From Pseudomonas shirazensis (GTDB lineage Bacteria; Pseudomonadota; Gammaproteobacteria; Pseudomonadales; Pseudomonadaceae), in the NCBI RefSeq assembly GCF_014268785.2, contig NZ_JABWRD020000002.1, forward strand, positions 660,001 through 724,000: a stretch of 64,000 bases of DNA, read 5' to 3'. Under the pieces are notes generated by a model that saw only the letters and a program-made list of their open reading frames with translations, was not told the DNA's origin and did no database searches. Positions 1 through 10,179 of the stretch are shown here, piece after piece; position 1 is the first letter of the stretch, and each line of letters opens with the position of its first letter. Position numbers and translations under genes: made by a program.

Positions 1-60
1 GGCGGTGCGCTCGCCCTTGGAAACCAGTTCGCCGTTGATCAGGTGCTGAACAATGCTCAT
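1..60 (-). CDS. bauC: Malonate/methylmalonate-semialdehyde dehydrogenase, N-terminal fragment
   Basis: Only the first 20 codons lie in the window; the gene runs off the left edge. The peptide begins MSIVQHLINGELVSKGER, typical of the CoA-acylating aldehyde dehydrogenases of the MmsA/BauC type. A GGAG ribosome site sits six bases before the ATG. The gene lies 69 bases downstream of the beta-alanine transaminase on the same strand, so the two are probably co-transcribed. In that pathway the dehydrogenase converts malonate semialdehyde to acetyl-CoA and CO2. The identity is inferred from this short peptide and the context. Confidence 0.7.
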   Translation of the reverse strand, partial: MSIVQHLINGELVSKGERTA

Positions 61-129
61 GCATAACTCCAGAAACAGGAAGGAAGGATCAGGCGTGCCT
101 GTGCACGCCTGCCGTCAAAATCAGGCAGA

Positions 130-1476
130 TCAATCGATCTGGTTGAGGGTCTCGCCCACCGCGTCGAACAGGCGGTCGAGTTCCTGCGGCTGGGTGTTGA
201 AGGTCGGGCCGAACTGCAGGGTGTCGCCGCCGTAGCGCACGTAGAAGCCTTTTTGCCACAGCTTCATCGCCACTTCGTAAGGACGCACGATGGCATCGCC
301 GTCACGTGCCGCGATCTGGATCGCGCCGGCCAGGCCGTAGTTACGGATGTCGACGATATTCTTGGTGCCTTTGACGCCGTGCAGCAGGTTCTCGAAGTGC
401 GGCGCCAGCTCAGCGGCCGACTGCACCAGGTTCTCTTTCTGCAGCAGGTCCAGCGCCGCGATGCCGGCAGCGCACGCCACCGGGTGCGCCGAGTAGGTGT
501 AGCCGTGGGGGAATTCCACAGCGTACTCAGGCGTCGGCTGATTCATGAAGGTGTGGTAGATCTCGCTGCTGGCAACCACTGCACCGAGCGGGATGGCGCC
601 GTTGGTGACTTGCTTGGCGATGCACATCAAGTCCGGGGTGACGCCGAACGCTTCGGCACCGGTCATGGCGCCCATGCGGCCGAAACCGGTGATCACTTCG
701 TCGAAGATCAGCAGAATATTGTGCTGGGTGCAGATTTCACGCAGGCGCTTGAGGTACCCCTTCGGCGGCGGCAATACACCCGCCGAGCCAGCCAGCGGCT
801 CGACGATCACCGCAGCGATATTGGAGGCATCGTGCAGCTCGATCAGCTTGAGCATCTCGTCGGCCAGGGCGATCCCGCCCTCTTCCGGCAAGCCCTTGGT
901 GAAGGCGTTGACCGGCAGCACGGTGTGCGGCAAGTGGTCGACATCGAGCAGCTGACCGAACATCTTGCGGTTGCCGTTGACGCCACCCAGGCTGGTACCG
1001 GCGATGTTCACCCCATGATAGCCACGGGCGCGACCGATCATCTTGGTCTTGGTCGCCTGGCCTTTCAGGCGCCAGTAGGCACGCACCATTTTCAGTGCGG
1101 TATCGGCGCACTCGGAGCCGGAGTTGGTAAAGAACACGTGATTCAGATCACCCGGGGTCAGCTGGGTAATCTTTTCAGCCAGCTGGAACGACAGCGGATG
1201 GCCGTACTGGAATGCCGGGGAGTAGTCGAGCACGCCAACCTGGCGCGCGACCGCTTCGCTGATTTCCTTGCGGGTATGCCCGGCACCGCAAGTCCACAGC
1301 CCAGACAGGGCATCGAAGATGCGCCGGCCCTTGTCGTCGACCAGATAGTTGCCATCGGCGGCAACGATCAGGCGCGGATCGCGCTGGAAATTACGGTTGG
1401 CGGTGTACGGCATCCAGTGCGCGTCCAGCTTGAGCTGGCTAGCGATACCGGAAGGCGCGGTTTCGGGCATGTTCAT
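130..1476 (-). CDS. bauA: Beta-alanine (omega-amino acid):pyruvate transaminase
   Basis: A class III PLP aminotransferase of 448 residues that transfers the amino group of beta-alanine to pyruvate, giving malonate semialdehyde and alanine in the cytoplasm. The sequence is almost the same as the P. putida omega-amino acid:pyruvate aminotransferase as I remember it. Visible hallmarks are LLIFDEVITGFGRMG with the PLP-contacting Asp, and CIAKQVTNGAIPLG with the Schiff-base Lys. I start at MNMPETAP because a GAGGAA site lies seven bases upstream; the open frame continues ten codons further without a better site. The neighbouring dehydrogenase (downstream) and the divergent LysR gene complete a beta-alanine catabolic unit like bauC-bauA-bauR of P. 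aeruginosa. Confidence 0.95.
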   Translation of the reverse strand: MNMPETAPSGIASQLKLDAHWMPYTANRNFQRDPRLIVAADGNYLVDDKGRRIFDALSGLWTCGAGHTRKEISEAVARQVGVLDYSPAFQYGHPLSFQLAEKITQLTPGDLNHVFFTNSGSECADTALKMVRAYWRLKGQATKTKMIGRARGYHGVNIAGTSLGGVNGNRKMFGQLLDVDHLPHTVLPVNAFTKGLPEEGGIALADEMLKLIELHDASNIAAVIVEPLAGSAGVLPPPKGYLKRLREICTQHNILLIFDEVITGFGRMGAMTGAEAFGVTPDLMCIAKQVTNGAIPLGAVVASSEIYHTFMNQPTPEYAVEFPHGYTYSAHPVACAAGIAALDLLQKENLVQSAAELAPHFENLLHGVKGTKNIVDIRNYGLAGAIQIAARDGDAIVRPYEVAMKLWQKGFYVRYGGDTLQFGPTFNTQPQELDRLFDAVGETLNQID

Positions 1477-1550
1477 CGGGCGGTTCCTCGGCAAACGAAT
1501 AGGCAACGATGGATGTTGTTGCAGCTAAATTGGCACGGAGATAAAGTCTG

Positions 1551-1566
1551 GAAAAGCCTACTTTTC
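1551..1566. promoter_or_regulatory. Inverted repeat between bauA and bauR, candidate LysR operator
   Basis: In the 119-base divergent spacer, GAAAAG-CCTA-CTTTTC forms a perfect palindrome with 6-base arms, extended to TG...CA one base further out on each side. It lies about 75 bases before the bauA start and 30 bases before bauR. This is where a LysR-type activator that also controls its own gene would be expected to bind. The assignment is inference from position and symmetry. Confidence 0.45.
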
Positions 1567-1595
1567 AAATCTTCAGTTAGCAGTGGACTAAACTA

Positions 1596-2513
1596 ATGAG
1601 CCGACGCCCCGATCCACTCGCGCAAGTCAGCGATTTTGACATCCGCCTGCTCAAGATCTACCGCAGTGTGGTCGAGTGCGGCGGTTTTTCGGCAGCGGAG
1701 AACGTGCTGGGCATCGGCCGCTCGGCGATCAGCCAGCAAATGAGCGACCTTGAGCAGCGCCTCGGCCTGCGCCTGTGCCAACGCGGCCGCGCCGGTTTTT
1801 CGCTGACCGAAGAAGGCCGCGACGTGTACCACTCGGCGCTGCAACTGCTGAGCGCCATCGAGACCTTTCGTACCGAGGTCAACGGCTTGCACCAACACCT
1901 GCGCGGCGAGCTTAATATCGGCCTGACCGACAACCTGGTGACACTGCCGCACATGCGCATCACCCATGCCCTGGCCGAGCTCAAGGACCGCGGCCCGGAC
2001 GTGCGCATCCAGATCCGCATGATCGCCCCCAGCCAGGTCGAACAAGGCGTGCTCGATGGCAGCCTGCATGTTGGCGTGGTGCCGCAGGCCAGCCCGCTGT
2101 CGGGCCTGGAGTACCAGCCGCTGTACAGCGAGCGTTCGTTGCTCTACTGCGCCGTTGGCCACCCGCTGTTCTATGCCGACGACCACAAGATCGACGATGA
2201 GCGGCTCAACAGTCAGGATGCGATCGCGCCGACCTTCCGCCTGCCCGGTGAAATCCAGGCGCACTATCAGGCGCTGCACTGCACGGCGAGTGCGTCCGAC
2301 CGCGAGGGCATGGCGTTCTTGATCCTGACCGGGCGTTACATCGGCTACCTGCCCGATCATTACGCCAGCACCTGGGTACAACAAGGCCGCCTGCGGGCCC
2401 TGAAACCTGCGCAGCGCCATTACGACCTGAGCCTGAATTGGGTGACACGCAAAGGCCGGCGGCCAAACCTGGTACTGGAAAGCTTCCTTGAAAGCCTTGC
2501 TGCCACACGCTAA
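1596..2513 (+). CDS. bauR: LysR-family regulator of beta-alanine catabolism
   Basis: A 305-residue LysR-type regulator. Residues about 17-75 form the winged helix-turn-helix (VVECGGFSAAENVLGIGRSA, then QQMSDLEQRLGLRLCQR), and the rest is a periplasmic-binding-protein-like effector domain (GELNIGLTDNLVT and on). It is transcribed divergently from bauA with a 119-base spacer, which is the classic arrangement for a LysR activator and its target. The likely inducer is beta-alanine or a related omega-amino acid; this comes from the location, not from residues I can read. The ATG has no strong ribosome site. Confidence 0.82.
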   Translation: MSRRPDPLAQVSDFDIRLLKIYRSVVECGGFSAAENVLGIGRSAISQQMSDLEQRLGLRLCQRGRAGFSLTEEGRDVYHSALQLLSAIETFRTEVNGLHQHLRGELNIGLTDNLVTLPHMRITHALAELKDRGPDVRIQIRMIAPSQVEQGVLDGSLHVGVVPQASPLSGLEYQPLYSERSLLYCAVGHPLFYADDHKIDDERLNSQDAIAPTFRLPGEIQAHYQALHCTASASDREGMAFLILTGRYIGYLPDHYASTWVQQGRLRALKPAQRHYDLSLNWVTRKGRRPNLVLESFLESLAATR

Positions 2514-2585
2514 AGGCTTGTCACTTCGGCACAGGCAGGTAATCTGTCGGACAATCCCGTTGCCTCAGCCCGTTCGGAACCGTCC

Positions 2586-3248
2586 ATGACCCTAGAAGTC
2601 CCAGCGCATCGCCTCTCCGCCTCGGGCAAGCCCGCCGGCCGCATTCGCCAAAAGAACGAGCAGGCGATCATCCAGGCCGCCGAAGACGAGTTTGCCCGCC
2701 ACGGTTTCAAGGGCACCAGCATGAATACCATCGCGCTCAAGGCCGGCTTGCCCAAGGCCAACCTGCACTACTACTTCACCAACAAGCTCGGCCTGTATAT
2801 CGCCGTGCTGAGCAACATCATCGAGCTGTGGGACAGCACCTTCAACGCCCTGAGCGTTGATGATGACCCTGGCCAGGCGCTGAGCCAGTACCTGCGCACC
2901 AAGATGGAGTTTTCGCGGCGCAACCCGCAGGCCTCACGGATCTTCGCCATGGAAGTGATCAGCGGTGGTCAGTGTCTGACCGAATACTTCAGCGCCGATT
3001 ACCGTGAGTGGTTCCGCGGCCGTGCCGCTGTGTTCCAGGCCTGGATCGACGCCGGCAAGATGGATCCGGTCGACCCGGTGCACTTGATCTTCCTGCTCTG
3101 GGGCAGCACCCAGCACTACGCCGACTTCGCCACTCAGATCTGCCAGGTTACCGGCCGCAGCCGCCTGACCAAGCAGGACATGGAAGACGCCAGTAACAAT
3201 CTTATCCACATCATTCTCAAAGGTTGCGGCATCCAACTGCCCGCCTGA
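2586..3248 (+). CDS. TetR-family regulator, RutR-like
   Basis: A 220-residue TetR repressor. The N-terminal helix-turn-helix is clear (DEFARHGFKGTSMNTIALKA, then LPKANLHYYFTNKLGLY). The C-terminal half resembles E. coli RutR: NPQASRIFAMEVISGG, and IFLLWGSTQHYADFA close to RutR's IFMIWASTQHYADFA. RutR controls pyrimidine and purine metabolism genes and responds to uracil and thymine. Here the genes that follow on the same strand include two purine deaminases, so a nucleobase ligand is plausible. yigZ starts nine bases after its stop, so the two are co-transcribed. The start ATG has only a weak upstream purine run. Exact ligand and targets are unknown. Confidence 0.8.
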   Translation: MTLEVPAHRLSASGKPAGRIRQKNEQAIIQAAEDEFARHGFKGTSMNTIALKAGLPKANLHYYFTNKLGLYIAVLSNIIELWDSTFNALSVDDDPGQALSQYLRTKMEFSRRNPQASRIFAMEVISGGQCLTEYFSADYREWFRGRAAVFQAWIDAGKMDPVDPVHLIFLLWGSTQHYADFATQICQVTGRSRLTKQDMEDASNNLIHIILKGCGIQLPA

Positions 3249-3257
3249 CCCGGACTT

Positions 3258-3839
3258 ATGCCATCTACCCTGCTCGACCTCTGCGAGTTTCGCGAAGAGA
3301 TCCGCAAGAGCCGCTTCATCACCCTCGCCGGCCCGATCAACAGCCCTGCCGAAGCGCAGAGTTTCATCGAGCGCCACAGCGACCTCGCCGCCACCCACAA
3401 CTGCTGGGCCTGGAAAATCGGCGGGCAATACCGCAGCAATGACGACGGCGAACCCGGCGGCACCGCCGGCCGGCCGATCCTCGCCGCGATCGAGGCGCAG
3501 GACTGCGATCAGGTGGTGCTACTGGTGATCCGCTGGTACGGCGGTATCCAGTTAGGCACCGGCGGCCTCGCCCGCGCCTATGGCGGCGGCGCCAACAAAT
3601 GCCTGCAACAGGCGCCCAAGCGTCTGTTGGTGCAGCGCAGCGAATACACCTGCAGCTGCAGTTTCAGCGAATTGGCCTTGGTCAAACTGCGTCTGGCTGA
3701 CGTTGACGGGCTGGTCCTGGATGAACAGTTCACTGCCAATGGTGTAGATCTGCGGCTGGCTATCGGGCCCAGCCATCTGCCGGCACTGCAGCAGCAACTG
3801 GCCGACCTGAGCCGCGGCAGAATTGTCCTCAGCGCGTAA
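3258..3839 (+). CDS. yigZ: IMPACT/YigZ family protein
   Basis: A 193-residue protein of the UPF0029/IMPACT family. The N-terminal domain carries the family signature HNCWAWKIG, DDGEPGGTAGRPIL and VIRWYGGIQLGTGGLARAY (residues about 53-110), followed by a DUF1949-type C-terminal domain with a ferredoxin-like fold. Bacterial YigZ proteins are ubiquitous and linked to translation control, but their biochemical role is not settled. The gene follows the TetR regulator by nine bases. Length and domain order are normal for the family. Confidence 0.9.
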   Translation: MPSTLLDLCEFREEIRKSRFITLAGPINSPAEAQSFIERHSDLAATHNCWAWKIGGQYRSNDDGEPGGTAGRPILAAIEAQDCDQVVLLVIRWYGGIQLGTGGLARAYGGGANKCLQQAPKRLLVQRSEYTCSCSFSELALVKLRLADVDGLVLDEQFTANGVDLRLAIGPSHLPALQQQLADLSRGRIVLSA

Positions 3840-3875
3840 CGCTGAAACATTACTCACAACTACTGTGCGCCTGCC

Positions 3876-3884
3876 TGTGGATAA
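3876..3884 (-). promoter_or_regulatory. DnaA box (copy A)
   Basis: TGTGGATAA on the plus strand is an exact match to the DnaA consensus TTATCCACA on the minus strand. It is the first of two identical boxes spaced exactly 200 bases apart and lies about 50 bases before an AT-rich GATCATATTTTGATCA segment. Binding by DnaA is predicted from sequence only. Confidence 0.55.
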
Positions 3885-4075
3885 GCTTGGGGCAGTCCGA
3901 CCCAGGCCACGAACTGCAAGGCGCGTAGAGCATTGATCATATTTTGATCACAGTTTCGTCACAGCGCTGAAAAGCTCCGCATTACAGTAAGTTATCCCCA
4001 GCCTGCAATCACAATGCGGCCGCCGGCAGGCAAAACCTGGCCCGCCCGCTTGCGCACAAATACTGTGGAGCAGCC

Positions 4076-4084
4076 TGTGGATAA
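4076..4084 (-). promoter_or_regulatory. DnaA box (copy B)
   Basis: Second exact TGTGGATAA, 200 bases after the first, again followed about 50 bases later by a GATCATTTTTTGCACA segment. The near-match box TTATCCCCA at 3992-4000 lies between the two in the opposite orientation. Confidence 0.55.
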
Positions 4085-4249
4085 ACCGTTAGCCACTGGC
4101 TGCGGCCCTGACGGCGCAAGGCCCGCAGCCTGCTGATCATTTTTTGCACAACCGTGCATCGGCTGCCACACGCTGGCAAACTGCAGCGACTACGCTGGCA
4201 GCTCTGGTGATGGCTGCCCGGCACGCGCTACCTCTGAAGGAGTACAGGA

Positions 4250-4936
4250 ATGACCGCAACCAAGACCGCCCTGATCATTGGCGCCTCACGAGGCTTGGGC
4301 CTTGGCCTGGTGCAGCGCCTGCACGAAGATGGCTGGAAGGTAATCGCCACCGTACGCGACAAGGCCAACCCGGGCGACCTAGGCAGCATTGTCGGCGTGC
4401 ACATCGAGACGCTCGAGATCAACAACACCGCCCAACTCGACAGCCTCAAGCAGCGCCTGCACGGCGAGACGCTGGATCTGCTGTTCGTCAACGCTGGCGT
4501 CATGGGGCCACTGCCGCAGGATCTGGAAGCGGTCAGCGAAGAGCAGATCGGCGCCTTGTTCATGACCAATGCCGTGGCGCCGATCCGAATCGCCCGCCGC
4601 CTGGCCGGGCAACTGCGCGAAGGCAGCGGCGTGCTGGCCTTCATGAGTTCGGTACTGGGTAGCGTGAGCATCCCTGATGGCGGCGAGATTCCGTTGTACA
4701 AGGCCAGCAAGGCCGCCTTGAACTCGATGATCAACAGCTACGTCGGCGAACTGCAGCGCCCCGACCTCGCCGTGCTGGCCATGCACCCGGGCTGGGTGAA
4801 AACTGCAATGGGCGGAGAAAACGCTGAAATCGACGTGTTCACCAGTACCAGCGGCATGCTCAAGCAGATCAAGGCGCACAGCGGCAATGGCGGCCTGCGC
4901 TTCATCAATTACAAGGGCGAACCATTGGTCTGGTGA
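4250..4936 (+). CDS. Short-chain dehydrogenase/reductase family oxidoreductase
   Basis: A 228-residue classical short-chain dehydrogenase. The N-terminal Rossmann motif is ALIIGASRGLGLGLVQRL (TGxxxGxG type, with I in place of T), followed by the NAGVMGPL loop at about 84-91, the catalytic Ser in FMSSVLGSVS and the YKASK motif with Tyr and Lys. After the active site comes MHPGWVKTAMGG, as in the C-factor/sniffer-like subgroup. Substrate and cofactor preference cannot be read. A GAAGGAG site precedes the ATG. The gene sits between the YigZ unit and the 8-oxoguanine deaminase, with 120 bases and a hairpin before the latter. Confidence 0.85.
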   Translation: MTATKTALIIGASRGLGLGLVQRLHEDGWKVIATVRDKANPGDLGSIVGVHIETLEINNTAQLDSLKQRLHGETLDLLFVNAGVMGPLPQDLEAVSEEQIGALFMTNAVAPIRIARRLAGQLREGSGVLAFMSSVLGSVSIPDGGEIPLYKASKAALNSMINSYVGELQRPDLAVLAMHPGWVKTAMGGENAEIDVFTSTSGMLKQIKAHSGNGGLRFINYKGEPLVW

Positions 4937-4951
4937 ATTGAAAGCTGCGGG

Positions 4952-4977
4952 GCGAGGCAGTAGACTCGACGCCTCGC
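4952..4977 (+). terminator. Hairpin after the dehydrogenase gene
   Basis: GCGAGGC (4952-4958) pairs with GCCTCGC (4971-4977) around a 12-base loop, shortly after the stop of the dehydrogenase. There is no T run, so if it ends transcription it does so weakly or with Rho. Confidence 0.35.
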
Positions 4978-5056
4978 ACCCGCGGCGAACCTGGATCAGC
5001 AGACAGGGCAAAACTGAGCTGGCTTACCTGAACCCACTTTCAGAGGAGCCGGCACC

Positions 5057-7440
<2,384 letters not shown>

Positions 7441-7457
7441 CCGGCAACGGTTGCCGG
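7441..7457. terminator. Short hairpin between convergent genes
   Basis: CCGGCAA-CGG-TTGCCGG directly follows the adenine deaminase stop and lies five bases from the end of the convergent ArsR gene. It is symmetric, so it could serve both directions. There is no T run. Confidence 0.4.
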
Positions 7458-7461
7458 CAGC

Positions 7462-8178
7462 TCAACCCACCAGCAAGGACGGCTCTGCGCGAGCGATACG
7501 ATTGATCTGCTGGATACCCAGCGGTGATATCTGCAGCCCGCGCGCACCGTCCTGTTCCTGCAGCCAGCCCGACTGCAGGAACAACGTCAGCAAGGCCTGC
7601 CCCAGGCTTCCGCCCAGATGCGGCCCCTGATCGCTCCACTCATTGCAGTGACAGATCACACAGTTGCTCAGTGGCCGCTGTGCCAAGGCCTCGATGTATA
7701 CGCCGACATTGGCCAACTGCGTGCGACCTGCAAAACTTACCCGCAGCTCACCGTCGTACCCCTCCAGCCAGCCGGCAGTGACCATTCGTTGCAGCAATTC
7801 AGCCGCCAGCTCACCGCCCATATGCCCATTGCACAGGCGCGCACGGCGCATCGACAGCGGCACCTGCAGCGGTTTAACCTGAGTTACCCGCGGGCGCAAC
7901 TCATTCAGATGCAGGCTGGCCAACGCCTCGATCGCCGCCCCCACAGCAGGCGTCGCCAGACGGAAATAGCGTTTGCGGCCACGGGCTTCCAGCCGCAGCA
8001 AGCCTGCCGAGGAGAGCAGGGACAAATGCGCACACGCTGAAGACGAACTCACGCCGGTCATCACCGCCAGCTCGTCGGCAGGGCGGGGCGTGCCATCGAT
8101 CAACGCCCACAACATGGCGCTGCGCTTGGGATCGGCCATCAGGCTGGCGATCTGGCTGATACTGCTGACTGCTTTCAT
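7462..8178 (-). CDS. ArsR-family transcriptional regulator with long C-terminal domain
   Basis: A 238-residue protein with an ArsR winged helix at residues about 8-75 (MADPKRSAMLWALIDGTPRP, ELAVMTGVSSSSACAHLSLL). The C-terminal half carries a motif seen in the larger ArsR-like regulators of proteobacteria: a Cys pair followed by NEWSDQGPHLGGSLGQALL. The Cys-rich piece CVICHC could bind a metal or a thiol, but the usual ArsR metal site on helix 3 (ELCVCDL type) is absent. The start at MKAVSSIS has GGGAG eight bases upstream; a longer frame upstream has no ribosome site. No obvious target lies next to it, so its regulon is unknown. Confidence 0.8.
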   Translation of the reverse strand: MKAVSSISQIASLMADPKRSAMLWALIDGTPRPADELAVMTGVSSSSACAHLSLLSSAGLLRLEARGRKRYFRLATPAVGAAIEALASLHLNELRPRVTQVKPLQVPLSMRRARLCNGHMGGELAAELLQRMVTAGWLEGYDGELRVSFAGRTQLANVGVYIEALAQRPLSNCVICHCNEWSDQGPHLGGSLGQALLTLFLQSGWLQEQDGARGLQISPLGIQQINRIARAEPSLLVG

Positions 8179-8698
8179 AAGGTAACTCCCTGCTGAATCA
8201 TGTCTGGGTCCATTGGCCAAACACGCCAGCGCGCCGACCTGCTTACGGTCTTGGCATAGCATTCCCTGGCAGGGAAGTCCTCTCGCTGGCGCTGGCTGCT
8301 GGGGCCAGTATAAGCCGGGCAAAGTCCCGCGATAGCGCTTCCCGGTTCCTCTACAGACGGGACAAGGCGGTGGGTGGGGCGACCCTCGACGCATTCCCCA
8401 GCAGGGCAGACCTGGCCGGCCAGAACCACCCAGCAGGCGCGAGCCTGTCTGGCCAAGGCCACAAGCGCTTTTAACGCGAGATGAAAAGAGAAATATCCTC
8501 AGACGCTGCCGACATCGCCTTTCCGCAAATATGGCAAACAGAAGCGAAGGATCCACTGGGATTGCGCCTCAGCACAACTAGACAGGGCTTGTGGGAAAGG
8601 TCCACAGGCTACCGTCAGTCCGGAGCGAGCCAAGGATTGGTGGCGCCTGGGGGCAGTAGCGCTAGACTGAATCGGCACCTGTTCTGTGGAGGTATGCG
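8179..8698. other. 520-base stretch without a supported gene
   Basis: This spacer separates the ArsR gene from a small rightward gene. Short open frames occur, for example 8481-8702, but none has a ribosome site or recognisable protein. It should contain the promoters for both flanking genes. I see no repeat, RNA or mobile element. A decayed gene cannot be excluded. Confidence 0.4.
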
Positions 8699-8896
8699 AT
8701 GAAGATCGTCGTCAGTAGATCTGACCGTCACCCCAACTGCCCGTGGCAGGTTCGGCTCGACCAGCACGTGGTGAGCTTTCGCAGTGAGAGTGAAGCGCGG
8801 GCCTTTGTCGCAACACTGCAGAAGCGCCTGCAGGCCCCTCACTCGTTCAGCCTTGACGCCTGGCCTGCAAGCGCCGAGTCAGCGTCGCGACACTGA
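8699..8896 (+). CDS. Small hypothetical protein
   Basis: A 65-residue, Arg- and His-rich cytoplasmic protein with no signal peptide. It reads like small Pseudomonas conserved hypotheticals: a beta strand (MKIVVSRS), a second strand pair (WQVRLDQHVVSF) and an amphipathic helix (SEARAFVATLQKRLQ), compatible with a compact beta-beta-beta-alpha fold. A strong GGAGG site lies five bases before the ATG, which is the main reason to accept it. Its last 50 bases overlap the end of the convergent bcr-like gene. Function is unknown. Confidence 0.65.
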   Translation: MKIVVSRSDRHPNCPWQVRLDQHVVSFRSESEARAFVATLQKRLQAPHSFSLDAWPASAESASRH

Positions 8897-10028
8897 CCAC
8901 CAGAGCCCCGCACAGGCTGATCACCATGGCCATTGGTACCGCACTGCCATCATGCAGCAAGCTGACCAGCGCCGCCGAGCCAGCGGCAACGCTGAACTGC
9001 AGGCAGCCCATCAATGCCGACGCGCTGCCTGCGCGGTTGCCCTGACCGCTCATGGCCAACGCCGAGGCGTTGGGGATGATGCAGCCCAGGCTGGCGATGC
9101 ACACGAACAACGGCAACAACAGGGGCCACAATTGCGTCGGCCGCAGCGCCGTCACGCCGAGCAGGGTCAGCGCCGCCGCCAGGTACAACCACACTGCTCG
9201 CCCCAGCAATACTGCCGGGCCGCGCTTGGCCAACAAGCGTGCATTGACCTGTGCAATCAGAATGAAACCCGCTGCGTTGGCACCGAACAGCCAGCCGTAA
9301 TGCTCTGCCGGTACCCCGTACAGCTTGATGAACACGAACGGCGAGCCGGCGATGTAGGCAAACATGCCGGCAATGGCGGTGCCGCCAGTCAACGCGTGGC
9401 CGATAAACACTCGGTCAGCAAACAGCCGCAGGTATTGGCGAAACGCCCCTGACAGAGGCTGGCGCGGCATATCCGCCGGCATGCTCTCGGGCAAGCCGAA
9501 GCTGATCGCCAGCAGGCAGCCTGCGCTGAACAGGCTCAAGGCCAGGAAGATCGACTGCCAGCCAGCCAGGTTGACCAATACGCCACCAAGCATTGGCGCA
9601 AGAATCGGCGCCAGGCCCATCACCAGCATCAATTGCGAGAAGACCTTGGCCGAGGCAACCGGGTCGCACTTGTCGCTGACAATCGCCCGTGACAGCACCA
9701 TCCCCGCGCAGCCACCCAAGGCCTGGACGAAGCGCGCGACAATCAATGTATCCAGATTGGGCGCATAAGCGCAGGCCAGTGAGGCCAGGGTGAACAAGGT
9801 CACCCCGAACAGCAGCGGGATGCGCCGACCAAAGCGATCGGCTACCGGGCCGTAGGCCAACTGGCCCAGCGACAGGCCAAGGAAGTACGCAGCCAGGGTA
9901 GTCTGGATGTGTTTTTCGTCGGTCAGAAAGGCCTGAGCCATGGCCGGGAATGCTGGCAGGTAAAAGTCGATCGCCAGCGGCCCGAACGCACTCAAGGCGC
10001 CGAGAATCAGCACGTAACGCAGGTTCAT
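8847..10028 (-). CDS. Bcr/CflA family drug exporter (MFS)
   Basis: A 393-residue major facilitator with about twelve membrane segments. The N-terminus AFGPLAIDFYLPAFPAMAQ is the signature of the Bcr/CflA (DHA1) group, and the loop 2-3 motif GQLAYGPVADRFGRRIPLL is the MFS motif A. Motif C-like sequence appears around APILAPMLGGVLV. Relatives are proton-driven exporters for bicyclomycin, chloramphenicol or other small drugs; the substrate here cannot be told. It stands alone on the minus strand, downstream of copZ by about 150 bases, and its 3' end overlaps the small protein gene on the other strand. Confidence 0.9.
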   Translation of the reverse strand: MNLRYVLILGALSAFGPLAIDFYLPAFPAMAQAFLTDEKHIQTTLAAYFLGLSLGQLAYGPVADRFGRRIPLLFGVTLFTLASLACAYAPNLDTLIVARFVQALGGCAGMVLSRAIVSDKCDPVASAKVFSQLMLVMGLAPILAPMLGGVLVNLAGWQSIFLALSLFSAGCLLAISFGLPESMPADMPRQPLSGAFRQYLRLFADRVFIGHALTGGTAIAGMFAYIAGSPFVFIKLYGVPAEHYGWLFGANAAGFILIAQVNARLLAKRGPAVLLGRAVWLYLAAALTLLGVTALRPTQLWPLLLPLFVCIASLGCIIPNASALAMSGQGNRAGSASALMGCLQFSVAAGSAALVSLLHDGSAVPMAMVISLCGALVVSVATLTRRLQARRQG

Positions 10029-10179
10029 CAGGAATCCATTAGCAGGCTAAGCAAGCTGCCAAGTCTAACTGCAAAGGCGGATTCTGGCGAAAACCTTTGT
10101 GACAATTCCCTGCCCAGAAGCGGCACCGGTGACATTCAGCAGCATGCTCGATCACCGCCACCGCAACACTCCAGCGTCG

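Larger units (their letters stand above)
3851..4160. repeat. Imperfect direct repeat with 200-base period and DnaA-box-like sites
   Basis: This is the core of a 410-base gene-free stretch between yigZ and the dehydrogenase gene. Segments 3851-3960 and 4051-4160 align without gaps at a fixed 200-base offset, about 58 per cent identical by my column count. The conserved islands are TACTGTG (3861/4061), CCTGTGGATAA (3874/4074), GCAAGGC (3916/4116) and TGATCAT followed by T-rich sequence (3934/4134). TGTGGATAA is the reverse complement of the DnaA box TTATCCACA and is perfect at 3876-3884 and 4076-4084; a near match TTATCCCCA lies at 3992-4000. The T-rich GATC segments resemble the 13-mers of the E. 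coli origin. No coding potential was seen. The role is unknown. Confidence 0.7.

Noticed and set aside
253..1596. 447-codon open frame on the plus strand
   Set aside because: It is antisense to bauA, whose protein matches a well-known family over its full length. High GC content makes long spurious frames common.
3840..4249. Main chromosomal origin (oriC)
   Set aside because: The DnaA boxes are few and dnaA, dnaN, gyrB and rpmH are absent; neighbouring genes do not fit the origin region of Pseudomonas.
8481..8702. 73-codon frame in the ArsR upstream spacer
   Set aside because: No ribosome site, no recognisable protein, and it runs into the start of a better supported small gene.
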